Below, piece after piece: positions 45,154 to 55,015 of a DNA stretch of 64,000 nt. Both the position numbers and the translations under genes were made by a program. Within the stretch, counting starts at the first letter, position 1; each line of letters begins with the position of its first letter. Under the pieces are notes generated by a model. It did no database searches. It was not told the origin of the DNA and was given only the letters and a program-made list of their open reading frames with translations. Origin of the DNA: Caballeronia peredens (GTDB lineage: Bacteria > Pseudomonadota > Gammaproteobacteria > Burkholderiales > Burkholderiaceae); NCBI GenBank assembly GCA_001544595.2, contig FCOH02000003.1:186001-250000 (forward strand), read 5' to 3'.

Positions 45154-45479
45154 GCGCTCGAAAACCACCGAAAGCCGCGCCGCGCCTTGACTTGGCGGCG
45201 CAAATCGCGAGAATGTGGCGCGCCGCCGCGCCCGGCGTCCGGCGCGTTTTTCCGGCCGGGGCGCGACATCATGGACAATATCGGGATGCGGTATAAACGC
45301 CGTTGGCGTTTCCGCGTCCCGGACATCGCGCGCGAAGCCCGCCGCGCGGCCAGGCGCGCCGCCGTCCGGGCGCGCGTCAGCAGAATCCCGGCATCACCCC
45401 CGCCGATACGGCATCGAACACCGGCCACCCGCGCCGCCCGAGGATGGGGTCGTCCTCGCGCGGCCAACAGGAGCATCAC

Positions 45480-46082
45480 ATGACCGACATGAATCCAGGC
45501 TTTTTCGGCAGGCTAGGCATTGCCTTCGGCGCCTTTTTCGGCATTCTGGGCAATGCGGCGTTCGCGGGCCGCGTGCAGCGCCTGCGCGAAACGCCGCTTG
45601 CGCCCGAAGCCGCGCCGGCCGCGCCAGCCGCACCCGCCGCACCCGCAGCACCGAAACCCGCCGCCGCGCCGGTTCAGCCCGCGCCCTCGGCGCTGAAGGA
45701 AGCGAGCCCGATCGCCGCGCTGCAACTGCTCGGGCTGTTGCAGCGCGATGCGCGTTTCATCGATTTCGTCGAAGAGGACATCACCAATTACGGCGATGCC
45801 GATATCGGCGCGGCTGCCCGCCTCGTGCACGACGGCTGCCGCGCGGTGCTGCGCGAGCATTTCACGATCGCGCCCGTGCGTCGCGAAGCCGAAGGCAGCC
45901 GCATTACGCTGCAGGAAGGTTTCGACGCAGCCGCGGTGCGGCTGACCGGCAATGTCGTCGGACATGCGCCGTTCAGCGGCAATCTCAGCCATCGCGGCTG
46001 GAAGGTCGAGGACACGCGCCTGCCGAAGCTCGCGCCGTCCCATGATGCGAGCATCGTCGCGCCGGCGGAGGTGGAACTGTGA
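45480..46082 (+). CDS. DUF2760 domain protein
   Basis: A 200-residue protein with AACAGGAG before ATG 45480. A hydrophobic N-terminus (GFFGRLGIAFGAFFGILGNAAFAGRV) is followed by an Ala/Pro linker (about 40-70) and the DUF2760 domain (ASPIAALQLLGLLQRDARFIDFVEEDI; EGSRITLQEGFDAAAVRLTGNV). DUF2760 genes typically precede Hsp70-like genes, as here. Its stop overlaps the GTG start of the next gene. A membrane-associated co-chaperone role is possible but unproven. Confidence 0.85.
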   Translation: MTDMNPGFFGRLGIAFGAFFGILGNAAFAGRVQRLRETPLAPEAAPAAPAAPAAPAAPKPAAAPVQPAPSALKEASPIAALQLLGLLQRDARFIDFVEEDITNYGDADIGAAARLVHDGCRAVLREHFTIAPVRREAEGSRITLQEGFDAAAVRLTGNVVGHAPFSGNLSHRGWKVEDTRLPKLAPSHDASIVAPAEVEL

Positions 46083-47965
46083 GCGACATCAACACGAATG
46101 CCACTCAGGCGCGCTATTCGATCGGCGTCGATCTGGGCACGACGCACTGCGCGCTCTCCTATGTCGACATGAGCGCGAGCGACGGCGAAAAGACCGCGCA
46201 AGGCGTGCTGCCGATCTCGCAACTCACCGCGCCCGGCGCCGCCGAAGAGCGCGATCTGCTGCCGTCCTTTCTCTATCTGCCGCACGAAAGCGAACTCGCA
46301 CCCGGCGATCTCACGCTGCCGTGGACGCAGGAACGCACGTTCATCGTCGGCGAACTGGCGCGCAGCCGTGGCGCGGGCACGCCGATCCGCCTCGTCTCCA
46401 GCGCGAAGAGCTGGCTGTGCCATCCGGGCGTCGACCGGCGGGCGGCCATTCTTCCGTCGGACGCGCCCGAGGAAGTCGCGCGCGTCTCGCCGATGGAAAC
46501 CTCCGTGCGCTATCTGACGCACTTGCGCGAGGCATGGAACCACGCGCATCCGGACGCGCCGTTCGATCAGCAGGACGTCACCGTGACGATTCCCGCTTCC
46601 TTCGATCCGGCCGCGCGCGAACTCACCGCCGAAGCGGCAGCGGCCGCCGGCTACACGCGCATGACGCTGCTAGAGGAGCCGCAGGCGGCGCTGTATAGCT
46701 GGATCCAGAAGTCGGCCGGCGGCTGGCGCAAGCAAGTGCGCGTGGGCGACGTGATTCTCGTCGTCGATGTCGGCGGCGGCACGACCGACTTGTCGCTGAT
46801 CGCGGTCGTCGAACGCGACGGGAATCTGGAATTGCATCGCGTGGCGGTCGGCGAGCATATCCTGCTCGGCGGCGACAACATGGACCTCGCGCTCGCGCAT
46901 ACCGTCGCGCGCAAGCTCGCGGCATCCGGCACGCAGCCCGATCCGTGGCAGTTGCGCGCGCTCACCTACGCGTGCCGCTCGGCGAAGGAGACGCTGCTCT
47001 CCGATCCATCCGTCGATGCCGTGCCGCTCGTCGTGCCGAGCCGCGGCTCGAAGCTGATCGGCGGGACGCTGCGCACCGAACTCACGCGCGCCGAACTCAC
47101 GCAGATCCTGCTCGAAGGATTTTTCCCGCAAGTCGATGCCGCGGCGCGGCCGGTTTCCCGCGCGCGCGTCGGCCTGACGCAACTGGGCCTGCCCTACGCA
47201 CAGGACGCCGCCGTGACGCGTCATCTGGCCGCGTTCCTCGGCCGTCAGGTGAACGCGCTCGCGGAAGTCGAAGGGCTTCGGCACGAAGCGCCGCCCGGCG
47301 CGACGCTTCTGCATCCGACCGCCGTGCTCTTCAACGGCGGCGTGTTCAAGTCGCCGCTGCTGGTCGAACGCGTGATGGCCACGCTCAACGCCTGGCTCGC
47401 CGGCGAGAACGCGCCGGCCGCGCGTCTGCTCGAAGGCGCCGATCTCGATCTCGCGGTCGCGCGCGGCGCCGCTTATTACGGCTATGTGCGGCACGGCCGT
47501 GGCGTGCGCATCCGCGGCGGCACGGCGCGCGCGTATTACGTCGCGGTCGAATCGGCCATGCCCGCCGTGCCCGGACTGGAGCCACCCGTGCAGGCGTTGT
47601 GCATCGCGCCCTTCGGCATGGAGGAAGGCACCGAGGCCGAATTGCCCGCGCAGGAATTCGGGCTCGTCGTCGGCGAGCCGGTGCATTTCCGCTTCTTCGG
47701 CTCGTCGGTGCGGCGCCAGGATCAGGTCGGCACGCTGCTCGAATACTGGCAGCCGGACGAGTTGCAGGAGCTCGAGGAAATCGAGGCTTCGCTGCCGCCC
47801 GAAGGCCGCACGCCGGGCGAAGTCGTGCCCGTCAAGCTGCATGCGCGCGTGACCGAAGCCGGCACGCTCGAACTCGAAGCCATTCCGCGCGGCTCGTCCG
47901 AGCGCTGGAAAGTGGAGTTCGACGTGCGCGGCGGCGTCAGCGCGGATCAGGGCATGGGCCGGTAA
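46079..47965 (+). CDS. Hsp70 (DnaK-like) family protein, short form
   Basis: A 628-residue actin-fold ATPase. Phosphate-1 loop YSIGVDLGTTHCALSY, phosphate-2 loop VDVGGGTTDLSLI and GGDNMDLALAH are intact. The nucleotide-binding domain is DnaK-like, but the C-terminal part lacks a recognisable DnaK lid and EEVD-like tail. GTG start overlapping the DUF2760 stop (GTGA). It forms a chaperone-like pair with the larger Hsp70 protein that follows without any gap. Substrates are unknown. Confidence 0.88.
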   Translation: MSDINTNATQARYSIGVDLGTTHCALSYVDMSASDGEKTAQGVLPISQLTAPGAAEERDLLPSFLYLPHESELAPGDLTLPWTQERTFIVGELARSRGAGTPIRLVSSAKSWLCHPGVDRRAAILPSDAPEEVARVSPMETSVRYLTHLREAWNHAHPDAPFDQQDVTVTIPASFDPAARELTAEAAAAAGYTRMTLLEEPQAALYSWIQKSAGGWRKQVRVGDVILVVDVGGGTTDLSLIAVVERDGNLELHRVAVGEHILLGGDNMDLALAHTVARKLAASGTQPDPWQLRALTYACRSAKETLLSDPSVDAVPLVVPSRGSKLIGGTLRTELTRAELTQILLEGFFPQVDAAARPVSRARVGLTQLGLPYAQDAAVTRHLAAFLGRQVNALAEVEGLRHEAPPGATLLHPTAVLFNGGVFKSPLLVERVMATLNAWLAGENAPAARLLEGADLDLAVARGAAYYGYVRHGRGVRIRGGTARAYYVAVESAMPAVPGLEPPVQALCIAPFGMEEGTEAELPAQEFGLVVGEPVHFRFFGSSVRRQDQVGTLLEYWQPDELQELEEIEASLPPEGRTPGEVVPVKLHARVTEAGTLELEAIPRGSSERWKVEFDVRGGVSADQGMGR

Positions 47966-50755
47966 GTGGCCACACGCAAGAAAAAGGCGCCGGGCGCGCG
48001 GTACAGCGTCGGCATCGATCTGGGGACGAGCAATACCGTCGTCGCCTACGCGGAAACCGGCTCGAACGATATCCGCGTGTTCGACATCGAGCAGCTCGTG
48101 AGTCCCGGCGAAGTGGCCGCGCGGCCGCTTTTGCCGTCGCTGCGCTATCACTTCGCGCCGGGCGAACTCAAGAGCGCCGATCTGCAATTGCCGTGGGGCG
48201 AGATGGAAGCGCCCGCCGTCATCGGCACGATCGCGCGGGCGCTCGGCGCGCAGGTGCCGGGGCGGCTCGTGTCGAGCGCGAAAAGCTGGCTGTCCCACGC
48301 GGCAGTCGATCGCCTCGCGCCGATTCTCCCGTGGGGCGCGGGCGACGACGTCGAGAAAATCTCGCCCGTGATCGCCAGCGCGAGCTATCTGGCTCACGTG
48401 CACGCGGCGTGGAACGAGCGCTTTCCCGATGCGCCGCTCGATGCGCAGGACGTGGTGCTGACGGTGCCCGCCTCGTTCGACGAAGGCGCGCGCGCCCTCA
48501 CGCTCGAAGCCGCGCGCATGGCGGGCCTCGAAAAACTGCGGCTGCTGGAAGAACCGCAGGCCGCGTTCTACGACTGGCTGTTTCATCACCGCGCGACGCT
48601 CGCCGATGAACTCGCGGCCACGCGTCTCGTACTGATCGTCGATGTCGGCGGCGGCACGACCGACCTCACGCTGATCCAGGTCGCGATGCAGGACGGCGAG
48701 CCGGTACTCACGCGCATCGGCGTGGGCAACCATCTGATGCTCGGCGGCGACAACATGGACCTCGCGCTCGCGCATCTGGTCGAAAGGCGTCTCGCGGGCA
48801 GCGACGCGCGGCTCTCCGCCGCGCGCCTCTCGCAACTGGTCGAACGCTGCCGCGCCGCGAAGGAGCAATTGCTCGGCGCACAGGCGCCCGATTCCACGTC
48901 GATCACGCTGCTCGGCGCGGGCGCGAAGCTGATCGGCGGTGCGCGTTCGGCCGATGTCACGCGCGAGGAAATCGAGCGGATCATCGTCGACGGCTTCTTT
49001 CCGATGGTGTCCGCGAGCGACCGGCCCGGCCGTTCGCGCGGCGGCATCGTCGAATTCGGGCTACCGTATGCGAGCGATGCGGCCATCACGCGGCACGTCG
49101 CCGCGTTCCTCGGCCAGCACGCGAACGAGGCGCGCCGCGCGCTCGACGTTGCCCCCGACGCCGCCGCGATTCCCGACACCCTGCTGCTGAACGGCGGCGT
49201 GTTCCGCGCCGGTCCGCTCGCGAAACGCATCGCCGATACCGTGTCGGCCTGGCGCGGCGACGCCGTCCATGTGCTCGAGAACGGCGATCCCGACGTCGCG
49301 GTCGCGCGCGGCGCGGTCGCCTATGCGCTCGCGCGCGCGGGCCATGCGCCGAAGATCGGCGGCGGCTCGGCGCGCAGCTTCTTCCTTCTCCTCGACGAAC
49401 CGGCCGACGACGCCGCGCGCGGCGTATGCGTGCTGCCGCGCGGCACCGAGGAAGGCCAGCCGATCCATCTCGCGGACCGCACGTTCGCGCTCACGCTCGG
49501 CGCGCCGGTGCGTTTTCACCTGGCGTCATCGGTGACGGAGACTGCGTACCGGGCGGGCGAACTCGCCGACCTGAGCGCCGCCACGGGCGACTACGTGCGT
49601 CTGCCGCCGATCGCGACCGTCGTCGATCCGCGCGCCGGCGACCACGGCAAACGTCGCGAAACGCCCGTGCAACTGACGACATCGCTCACCGAAGTCGGCA
49701 CGCTGGAGATGCACTGCATCGCCGTCGACGATCCTTCGCAACGCTGGCTGCTCGAATTCCAGCTGCGCCAGGAAGCGCCGTCAAGCGACGACGCCGCGGC
49801 CGAAGCGCATCCGGCGCTGCCGAAGGCCATCGAACTGATCGACCGCGCGTTCGGCACGCGCGCGCAGGATATCGGCCCGAAGGAGGTCAAGCGCCTGCGC
49901 GCGCAACTCGAACAGACGCTCGGCGCGCGCGATACGTGGGACATCGCGCTGCTGCGCGAGCTGTTCGGCGCACTGTGGGAGCGCGCGAAGAAGCGCCGGC
50001 GCTCCGCCGATCACGAGCGTCTGTGGCTCAATCTCACGGGCTTTTGCATGCGTCCGGGGTTCGGATCTCCGCTCGACGAATGGCGCGTCGAGCAGTTATG
50101 GACGCTGTTCGACCAGGGCATCCAGTACAGCAACGAGAGCCAGATCTGGTCCGAATGGTGGACGCTCTGGCGCCGCGCGGCCGGCGGCCTTGCCGAAGCG
50201 GCGCAACTGCGTCTGCTCGACGACATGGCCTTCGTGCTCCAGCCGCCAGGCACGAGCCGCTATCGCCGGGCGGCGGGCGCGGCGCGCGCGGGTTACGAGG
50301 ACATGGTGCGGCTCGCGGCATCGCTGGAACGCGTGCCGGTCGAACGCAAGATCGAAGCGGGCGAGTGGCTGCTCACACGCCTCAAGAAGCCTTCGGAGAA
50401 CGTGCAAAGCTGGTGGGCGCTCGGCCGTATCGGCGCGCGTCAGCCGTTCTACGGCAGCGCGCATGGCGTCGTGCCGCCGGACATCGCGGTGACGTGGCTC
50501 GATGCGATTCTCGCGCTCGACTGGAAGAAGGTCGATCCGGCCGCGTTCGCCGCCGTGCAGATCGCGCGCATGACCGGCGACCGCTCGCGCGATCTCCCCG
50601 ACGATGCCCGCGCCGCCGTCGTACAGCGCCTCGAAGCGATGGGCGCGGCGCAGGCATGGATCGCGATGGTCCGCGAGACTGTCGAGCTCGATCGCGCGGA
50701 CGTGGGCCGCGTGTTCGGCGAAACGCTGCCGGCCGGGTTGAAGCTGATCGGTTGA
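47966..50755 (+). CDS. Hsp70 family protein, long form with DUF3731-type C-terminus
   Basis: A 929-residue protein starting with GTG directly after the TAA of the previous gene. The N-terminal ATPase domain has YSVGIDLGTSNTVVAYAET, IVDVGGGTTDLTLIQV and LGGDNMDLALAHLVERRLAG. The C-terminal 300 residues are helical and match the DUF3731 extension (WERAKKRRRSADHERLWLNLTGFCMRPGFG; WWALGRIGARQPFYGSAHGVV). The pairing of a short and a long Hsp70 downstream of DUF2760 recurs in proteobacteria. A terminator follows. Confidence 0.88.
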   Translation: MATRKKKAPGARYSVGIDLGTSNTVVAYAETGSNDIRVFDIEQLVSPGEVAARPLLPSLRYHFAPGELKSADLQLPWGEMEAPAVIGTIARALGAQVPGRLVSSAKSWLSHAAVDRLAPILPWGAGDDVEKISPVIASASYLAHVHAAWNERFPDAPLDAQDVVLTVPASFDEGARALTLEAARMAGLEKLRLLEEPQAAFYDWLFHHRATLADELAATRLVLIVDVGGGTTDLTLIQVAMQDGEPVLTRIGVGNHLMLGGDNMDLALAHLVERRLAGSDARLSAARLSQLVERCRAAKEQLLGAQAPDSTSITLLGAGAKLIGGARSADVTREEIERIIVDGFFPMVSASDRPGRSRGGIVEFGLPYASDAAITRHVAAFLGQHANEARRALDVAPDAAAIPDTLLLNGGVFRAGPLAKRIADTVSAWRGDAVHVLENGDPDVAVARGAVAYALARAGHAPKIGGGSARSFFLLLDEPADDAARGVCVLPRGTEEGQPIHLADRTFALTLGAPVRFHLASSVTETAYRAGELADLSAATGDYVRLPPIATVVDPRAGDHGKRRETPVQLTTSLTEVGTLEMHCIAVDDPSQRWLLEFQLRQEAPSSDDAAAEAHPALPKAIELIDRAFGTRAQDIGPKEVKRLRAQLEQTLGARDTWDIALLRELFGALWERAKKRRRSADHERLWLNLTGFCMRPGFGSPLDEWRVEQLWTLFDQGIQYSNESQIWSEWWTLWRRAAGGLAEAAQLRLLDDMAFVLQPPGTSRYRRAAGAARAGYEDMVRLAASLERVPVERKIEAGEWLLTRLKKPSENVQSWWALGRIGARQPFYGSAHGVVPPDIAVTWLDAILALDWKKVDPAAFAAVQIARMTGDRSRDLPDDARAAVVQRLEAMGAAQAWIAMVRETVELDRADVGRVFGETLPAGLKLIG

Positions 50756-50787
50756 AGGCTTCGCGGTACGCCGCCGCCGATGAAAAT

Positions 50788-50810
50788 GCTTCGGCCTCAG
50801 AAGCTTTTTT
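50788..50810 (+). terminator. Terminator of the DUF2760-Hsp70 operon
   Basis: A short stem TGCTTC/GAAGC(A-less) with a 7-nt loop, followed by TTTTTT, 33 bp after the Hsp70 stop. Confidence 0.7.
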
Positions 50811-50912
50811 GGCCAGACGTTGCGCGCACGCCGCGCCGAGTCTTGAATACCGGCTGGACGCATCCTATGTTTATCAGTGTGTCGCTATGGACACACACTG
50901 AAGGAGGTCAGC

Positions 50913-51071
50913 ATGCCATCCCCACGCAAGGCTCAAGCGAGCCAGCCCGCTGAAACGGAAATGTCGAGCCGCAAGAAAACCGCCGGCACCAAGGCTTCGC
51001 CCGCGAAGGCCACCGGCGCCAAGGAAATGCAGGTCACGAAGCGCAGCACCAAGGCCAAGCCGAAAGCCTGA
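50913..51071 (+). CDS. Small Lys/Ala/Thr-rich basic protein (histone H1-like), 52 aa
   Basis: A 52-residue protein with a perfect AAGGAGG before ATG 50913. It is made mainly of Lys, Ala, Thr, Ser and Pro (SSRKKTAGTKASPAKATGAK; STKAKPKA), has no hydrophobic segment and is strongly basic. This resembles the histone H1-like nucleoid proteins of Burkholderiaceae, but a specific DNA-binding role is inference. It stands alone between operons. Confidence 0.7.
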   Translation: MPSPRKAQASQPAETEMSSRKKTAGTKASPAKATGAKEMQVTKRSTKAKPKA

Positions 51072-51364
51072 GCGAACAACGCAGGATTCGCCCTCGTCGT
51101 CGTGCGGGGGGCATTCGTTGTGGCTGTCCTTCGAAACGGCGGGTGCGCACGCGCTGCGCTCGCCGTTCGACTCTCTTCCGACTCTCTTTCTTCTCCCGCC
51201 GCACCGCCCATACGCGCCGACTTGCGTCATCGTCCGCCAAAATCCGCCATCAGACCGCAATAAAGCCGCAATAATTTCCGTTTATAACGGCTGATTGCTA
51301 AAAAAAGGCGTATTGGTATGACCGCATTGGCCTAAAGTAGAGTTCCCCGATTCCGTGAGCGAGC

Positions 51365-53380
51365 ATGAAGATGGCCGTACCGCAACGCGCCGCCGGCGTG
51401 CGTACTCCAGGCATTCTGTCCGCCGCCGCGCGTGAAGCCGGCGCGAGTCTGGTGCGCAATCTCTCGATTCCGGCGCCGTTCTCCGATCCCGTCGTCGAGG
51501 CGCAGTTCCTCGAAGACCACAGCCAGCGTTTCTGCGCGTTCCGGCGCGCATCGGCGCTGCTGGCGCTCGTCATCTGGACGTGCTTCCTCTGGTGGGATTT
51601 CAGCTTCGTGCGCGGCAACAAGGCGCTCAACGTACGCCTGGCCGACATCCTCGCGCTGCGCTTCGCGGGCGTCGCGCTGCTGATTTTCGTGGGCGCGCTG
51701 GTGCTGCGGCCCTCGTTCCGCTCGCACGCCACCGCGCATCGCGTCATTCTCACGGGCATCTTCGGGCTGCTGTGCCTGATCCTCACGATGGTCGCGATCA
51801 CGCCCGCGCCGTATAACTACACGCAGTATTTCATCGGCCTCTATCTGGCGCTGTTCTTCCAGTTCAGCTTCTTCTATTTGCGCTCGCGGGTCGCACTGAG
51901 CGTCGGCATCGTCACGATGGCGTCGGTCATCGTTGCGCAGATCGCCATTCATCTGCTCAACACCGAGGACTTCTTCGCCGGGCTCTTCTATATGTTCAAC
52001 GTCGTGATCGTGGGTCACGGCGTCTGCACGCACGCCGAACGCGTGTCGCGCGAGCGTTACAGTTCGGAGCGCGCGCTCGCCGCGCTCAACGACGAACTGC
52101 GCACCGCCAACGTGTCGCTCGGCCGCAAGAATCGCGAACTGGAAGTGTCGAAGAAGGATCAGGAGAACAAGACCCATGCGCTGCTCGCGCTGCGCGAGCA
52201 GCAGATGATCGCCGCGCAGACCGCGAGCCGCGAGAAATCCAACTTCCTCGCCGCCGCGACGCACGACCTGCGCCAGCCGATGCACGCGCTCAACCTGTTT
52301 CTGCAGGCCGCCGCCGAGGCCATCCGCAACGGCGAATTCGCGCAGGCGGAGCGGCTCATCGACGAATGCGGGCGTTCTTCCGTGATCCTCGCGCGTCTGC
52401 TGAACGCAGTGCTCGATCTGTCGCGGCTGGAATCGGGGCGTGTCGTGCCGCGCTATCACGTGTTCGACGTGCGGCAGATCGTCGAGGAAGCCGCCGCGCA
52501 ACTGCGGCCGTTCGCGATGAGCCGCGGCGTCGAGTTGCGGCTGCGTCTGCCGAAGGAGGAAGTGGTCTGCGTGCGCAGCGATTCGCACTGGCTCGGCCGC
52601 GCGGTCGCGAATCTGGTGTCGAACGGCATCAAGTATGCGGACCAGAGCAAGTCGTCGAGGGCGACGGTGATCGTCGGCGTGGTGCGCTCGGCAACGCGCG
52701 CGCGGATCGACGTGCTGGATAACGGCATCGGCATTCCGGCCGATTATTTCGACGCGATCTTCCAGCCGTTCTTTCAGGTCGACAATCCCGAGCAGGATCG
52801 CGACAAGGGGCTCGGTCTCGGGCTCTCGATCGTCAACGCGGTGATGTCGATGCTCGATCAGCACCGCATCGAGCTCAAGTCCACCGAAGGACGCGGCTCG
52901 CGCTTTTCGCTCGAAATGCCGCTGTGCGGTCCGTCGCCCGACAAGCCGTCGGCGCGTGCGCCGGCGCGTTCGGAAGCCGCCGAAGCGGCGCAGCTCAAGG
53001 GCCGTTACGTTCTGCTCGTGGAGGACGACGGCCTCGTGCGCGCGTCCACGGAAGCGCTGCTCTCGCAGTGGGGCGTGCTGTACGACTCCGCCGCGAGCTT
53101 CGAGGAATACGAAACCATACTGGGCGATATCGAGCGCTTCCCCGATCTCATCATCACCGACTTCCGCCTGCGCGATTCGAAAACGGCGCGCGAAGTCGCG
53201 ATGCTCGGCGCGGTGAAGCTCGGCCGTCCGTGCCCTTGCCTCGTCGTGACGGGCGAGCCCGCCGCGAGCATCGTGCCGCTCGCGTGCGAACAGGACGTGC
53301 TCTCCAAGCCGGTCAGCCCGGCGGAATTGCGCAGCGGCATGCTCAACCTGATCGCGGGCGAATGCGCGACGGCCGCATGA
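51365..53380 (+). CDS. Hybrid sensor histidine kinase/response regulator
   Basis: A 671-residue membrane protein. An N-terminal region of six likely helices (about 55-225) has no periplasmic domain of note. A coiled segment (about 225-285) leads to the HisKA H-box (NFLAAATHDLRQPMHALNLFLQ, His near 301), HATPase (NLVSNGIKYADQS; LDNGIGIP; KGLGLGLSIVNAV) and a C-terminal receiver with phosphoacceptor in LIITDFRLRDSKT and Lys in LSKPVSP. The DLRQPMHAL H-box is characteristic of one hybrid kinase subfamily. Its stop overlaps the nucleoside hydrolase start. The signal is unknown. Confidence 0.9.
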   Translation: MKMAVPQRAAGVRTPGILSAAAREAGASLVRNLSIPAPFSDPVVEAQFLEDHSQRFCAFRRASALLALVIWTCFLWWDFSFVRGNKALNVRLADILALRFAGVALLIFVGALVLRPSFRSHATAHRVILTGIFGLLCLILTMVAITPAPYNYTQYFIGLYLALFFQFSFFYLRSRVALSVGIVTMASVIVAQIAIHLLNTEDFFAGLFYMFNVVIVGHGVCTHAERVSRERYSSERALAALNDELRTANVSLGRKNRELEVSKKDQENKTHALLALREQQMIAAQTASREKSNFLAAATHDLRQPMHALNLFLQAAAEAIRNGEFAQAERLIDECGRSSVILARLLNAVLDLSRLESGRVVPRYHVFDVRQIVEEAAAQLRPFAMSRGVELRLRLPKEEVVCVRSDSHWLGRAVANLVSNGIKYADQSKSSRATVIVGVVRSATRARIDVLDNGIGIPADYFDAIFQPFFQVDNPEQDRDKGLGLGLSIVNAVMSMLDQHRIELKSTEGRGSRFSLEMPLCGPSPDKPSARAPARSEAAEAAQLKGRYVLLVEDDGLVRASTEALLSQWGVLYDSAASFEEYETILGDIERFPDLIITDFRLRDSKTAREVAMLGAVKLGRPCPCLVVTGEPAASIVPLACEQDVLSKPVSPAELRSGMLNLIAGECATAA

Positions 53381-54336
53381 CGAAGCACAAGATCATCTAC
53401 GACACCGATCCCGGCATCGACGACGCCATCGCGCTCGTGTTTCAGGCGCGGCATCCGGCGATCGAACTCGTCGGCATCACGAGCGTGTTCGGCAACGCGG
53501 ATATCGACACGACGACCGCCAACGCGCTCTATCTCGCATCGCGGTTCGCGCCCGGCGTGCCGGTGGTGCGCGGCGCGGCGGCGCCCTTGCTGCGCCCGCC
53601 GCCCGAGCCGATTCCGCATATCCACGGCAAGGACGCGCTCGGAGAAATCCCTCGCACGGAGCGCGTGAGCACGCAGGAGGACGGGCGCGCGGCGCATCGG
53701 TTCATCGTCGAAACGGTGCGGGCGCATCCCGGCGAGATCACGCTGCTCGCGGTCGGGCCGCTCACCAATCTCGCGCTCGCGCTCGAAGAAGATCCGGAGA
53801 TCGCGACGCTCGTGCGCGAAGTCGTCGTGATGGGCGGCGCGTTCGGCGTGGGCGGCGAACTCGGCAACGCGACACCGGCCGCCGAAGCGAACATGCACGG
53901 CGATCCGGACGCCGCCGACAACGTCTTCGGCGCGGCGTGGAAAGTGTCGATCGTCGGGCTGGACGTCACGCACGAAACCGTCATGAGCACGGCTTTTCTC
54001 GCCGCGCTGCGCGACGACGCGGGCGACGCCGGCCGCTTCGTGTGGGACGTGTCGCGTTTCTACGAGCGCTTTCACGCTGACGACGGCATGTCGCGCGGCA
54101 TCTACGCGCACGATTATTCGGCGGCGGCGTTCGTCGTCGCGCGCGAACTCTACACGACGCGAAGCGGGCCGGTGCGCGTGCTGACCGACGGCATCGCCGC
54201 CGGTCTCACGGTGCAGAAGCCCGCTTCGATGCGCACCCCGGCGCCCGACTGGGACACGCGTCCGCCTTGCGATGCGTGCATCGGCGTCGATGCCGCCGCG
54301 GTGCTCGAACTCTTCGCGCGAACGCTACGAAGCTAG
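53377..54336 (+). CDS. Nucleoside hydrolase (IunH/inosine-uridine preferring family)
   Basis: A 319-residue enzyme. The calcium-binding DxDxxxDD motif opens the protein (IIYDTDPGIDDAIAL). Other landmarks are GITSVFGNADIDTTTANALYL, the LLAVGPLTNLALALEEDP helix and LDVTHET near 195. It cleaves the N-glycosidic bond of nucleosides in salvage. ATG 53377 overlaps the kinase stop (ATGA); no separate ribosome binding site is visible. The 3' end overlaps the convergent carboxylesterase gene by 12 bp. Confidence 0.9.
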   Translation: MTKHKIIYDTDPGIDDAIALVFQARHPAIELVGITSVFGNADIDTTTANALYLASRFAPGVPVVRGAAAPLLRPPPEPIPHIHGKDALGEIPRTERVSTQEDGRAAHRFIVETVRAHPGEITLLAVGPLTNLALALEEDPEIATLVREVVVMGGAFGVGGELGNATPAAEANMHGDPDAADNVFGAAWKVSIVGLDVTHETVMSTAFLAALRDDAGDAGRFVWDVSRFYERFHADDGMSRGIYAHDYSAAAFVVARELYTTRSGPVRVLTDGIAAGLTVQKPASMRTPAPDWDTRPPCDACIGVDAAAVLELFARTLRS

Positions 54337-54999
54337 CCGCGCGCCCAGCCACTGGCGCAGCGCCTCCACTTCTTCCATGCAGACGGAATGCGGCATCGGA
54401 TAGCTGTGCCATTCGACGTTGCAGCCCTGCTCGCGCGCGAATTCGCAGGCCTGCTCGCCGAGGCTCACGTTCAGCACGTCGTCGAAGGAACCGTGCGCGG
54501 CGAAAACGGCGATCGAGCGATTGGCCTCGCTCAGCGATTCGCCGATCAGCCCTTCCGACGGAATGTAGCCCGACAGCACGATCAGCCCGGCGAGCCGCTC
54601 GGGATGCGTGAGGCCGGCATGATAGGTCATCGCGCCGCCCTGCGAAAACCCCGCGATGAAAATGCGCTCGGTCGGAATGCCGCGCGCGTTCTGTTCCGCG
54701 ACGAGCGCGCGCACGCGTTCCACCGATTGCTCGATGCCGGCTTCGTCCACCCGCCGGTTGATGCCTTCGAACGACAGAATGTCGTACCACGCGCGCATCA
54801 CGTAGCCGTTGTTCGCGGTGACGGCGATTTCCGGCGCATTCGGAAAGACGAAACGCAGGGCGGGCGCATCGGCGAGACGCAACTCGGGCACGAGCGGCAC
54901 GAAGTCGTTGGCGTCGGCGCCGAGGCCGTGCATGAGGATCACGGCGAATTCGGGATTCGGCGCGGTTTCGATCTCGATGACGGACGGTTGATCGGCCAT
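54325..54999 (-). CDS. Alpha/beta-hydrolase carboxylesterase (phospholipase/carboxylesterase family)
   Basis: A 224-residue cytoplasmic hydrolase. The oxyanion loop VILMHGLGADANDF, nucleophile elbow GFSQGGAM, Asp in HGSFDDVLN and His in YPMPHSVCMEEV complete the catalytic triad. Size and motifs match the acyl-protein thioesterase/carboxylesterase family. The start is ATG 54999, matching the family N-terminus. It lies 16 bp after the MAPEG gene on the same strand, so they are probably one operon. The substrate is unknown. Confidence 0.9.
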   Translation of the reverse strand: MADQPSVIEIETAPNPEFAVILMHGLGADANDFVPLVPELRLADAPALRFVFPNAPEIAVTANNGYVMRAWYDILSFEGINRRVDEAGIEQSVERVRALVAEQNARGIPTERIFIAGFSQGGAMTYHAGLTHPERLAGLIVLSGYIPSEGLIGESLSEANRSIAVFAAHGSFDDVLNVSLGEQACEFAREQGCNVEWHSYPMPHSVCMEEVEALRQWLGARLAS

Positions 55000-55015
55000 G
55001 CTGGGCACTCCTGCT

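Noticed and set aside
46670..48868. A 732-codon minus-strand frame across the Hsp70 genes
   Set aside because: Arg/Ala/Glu-rich mirror of the two Hsp70 genes, whose motifs are clear on plus.
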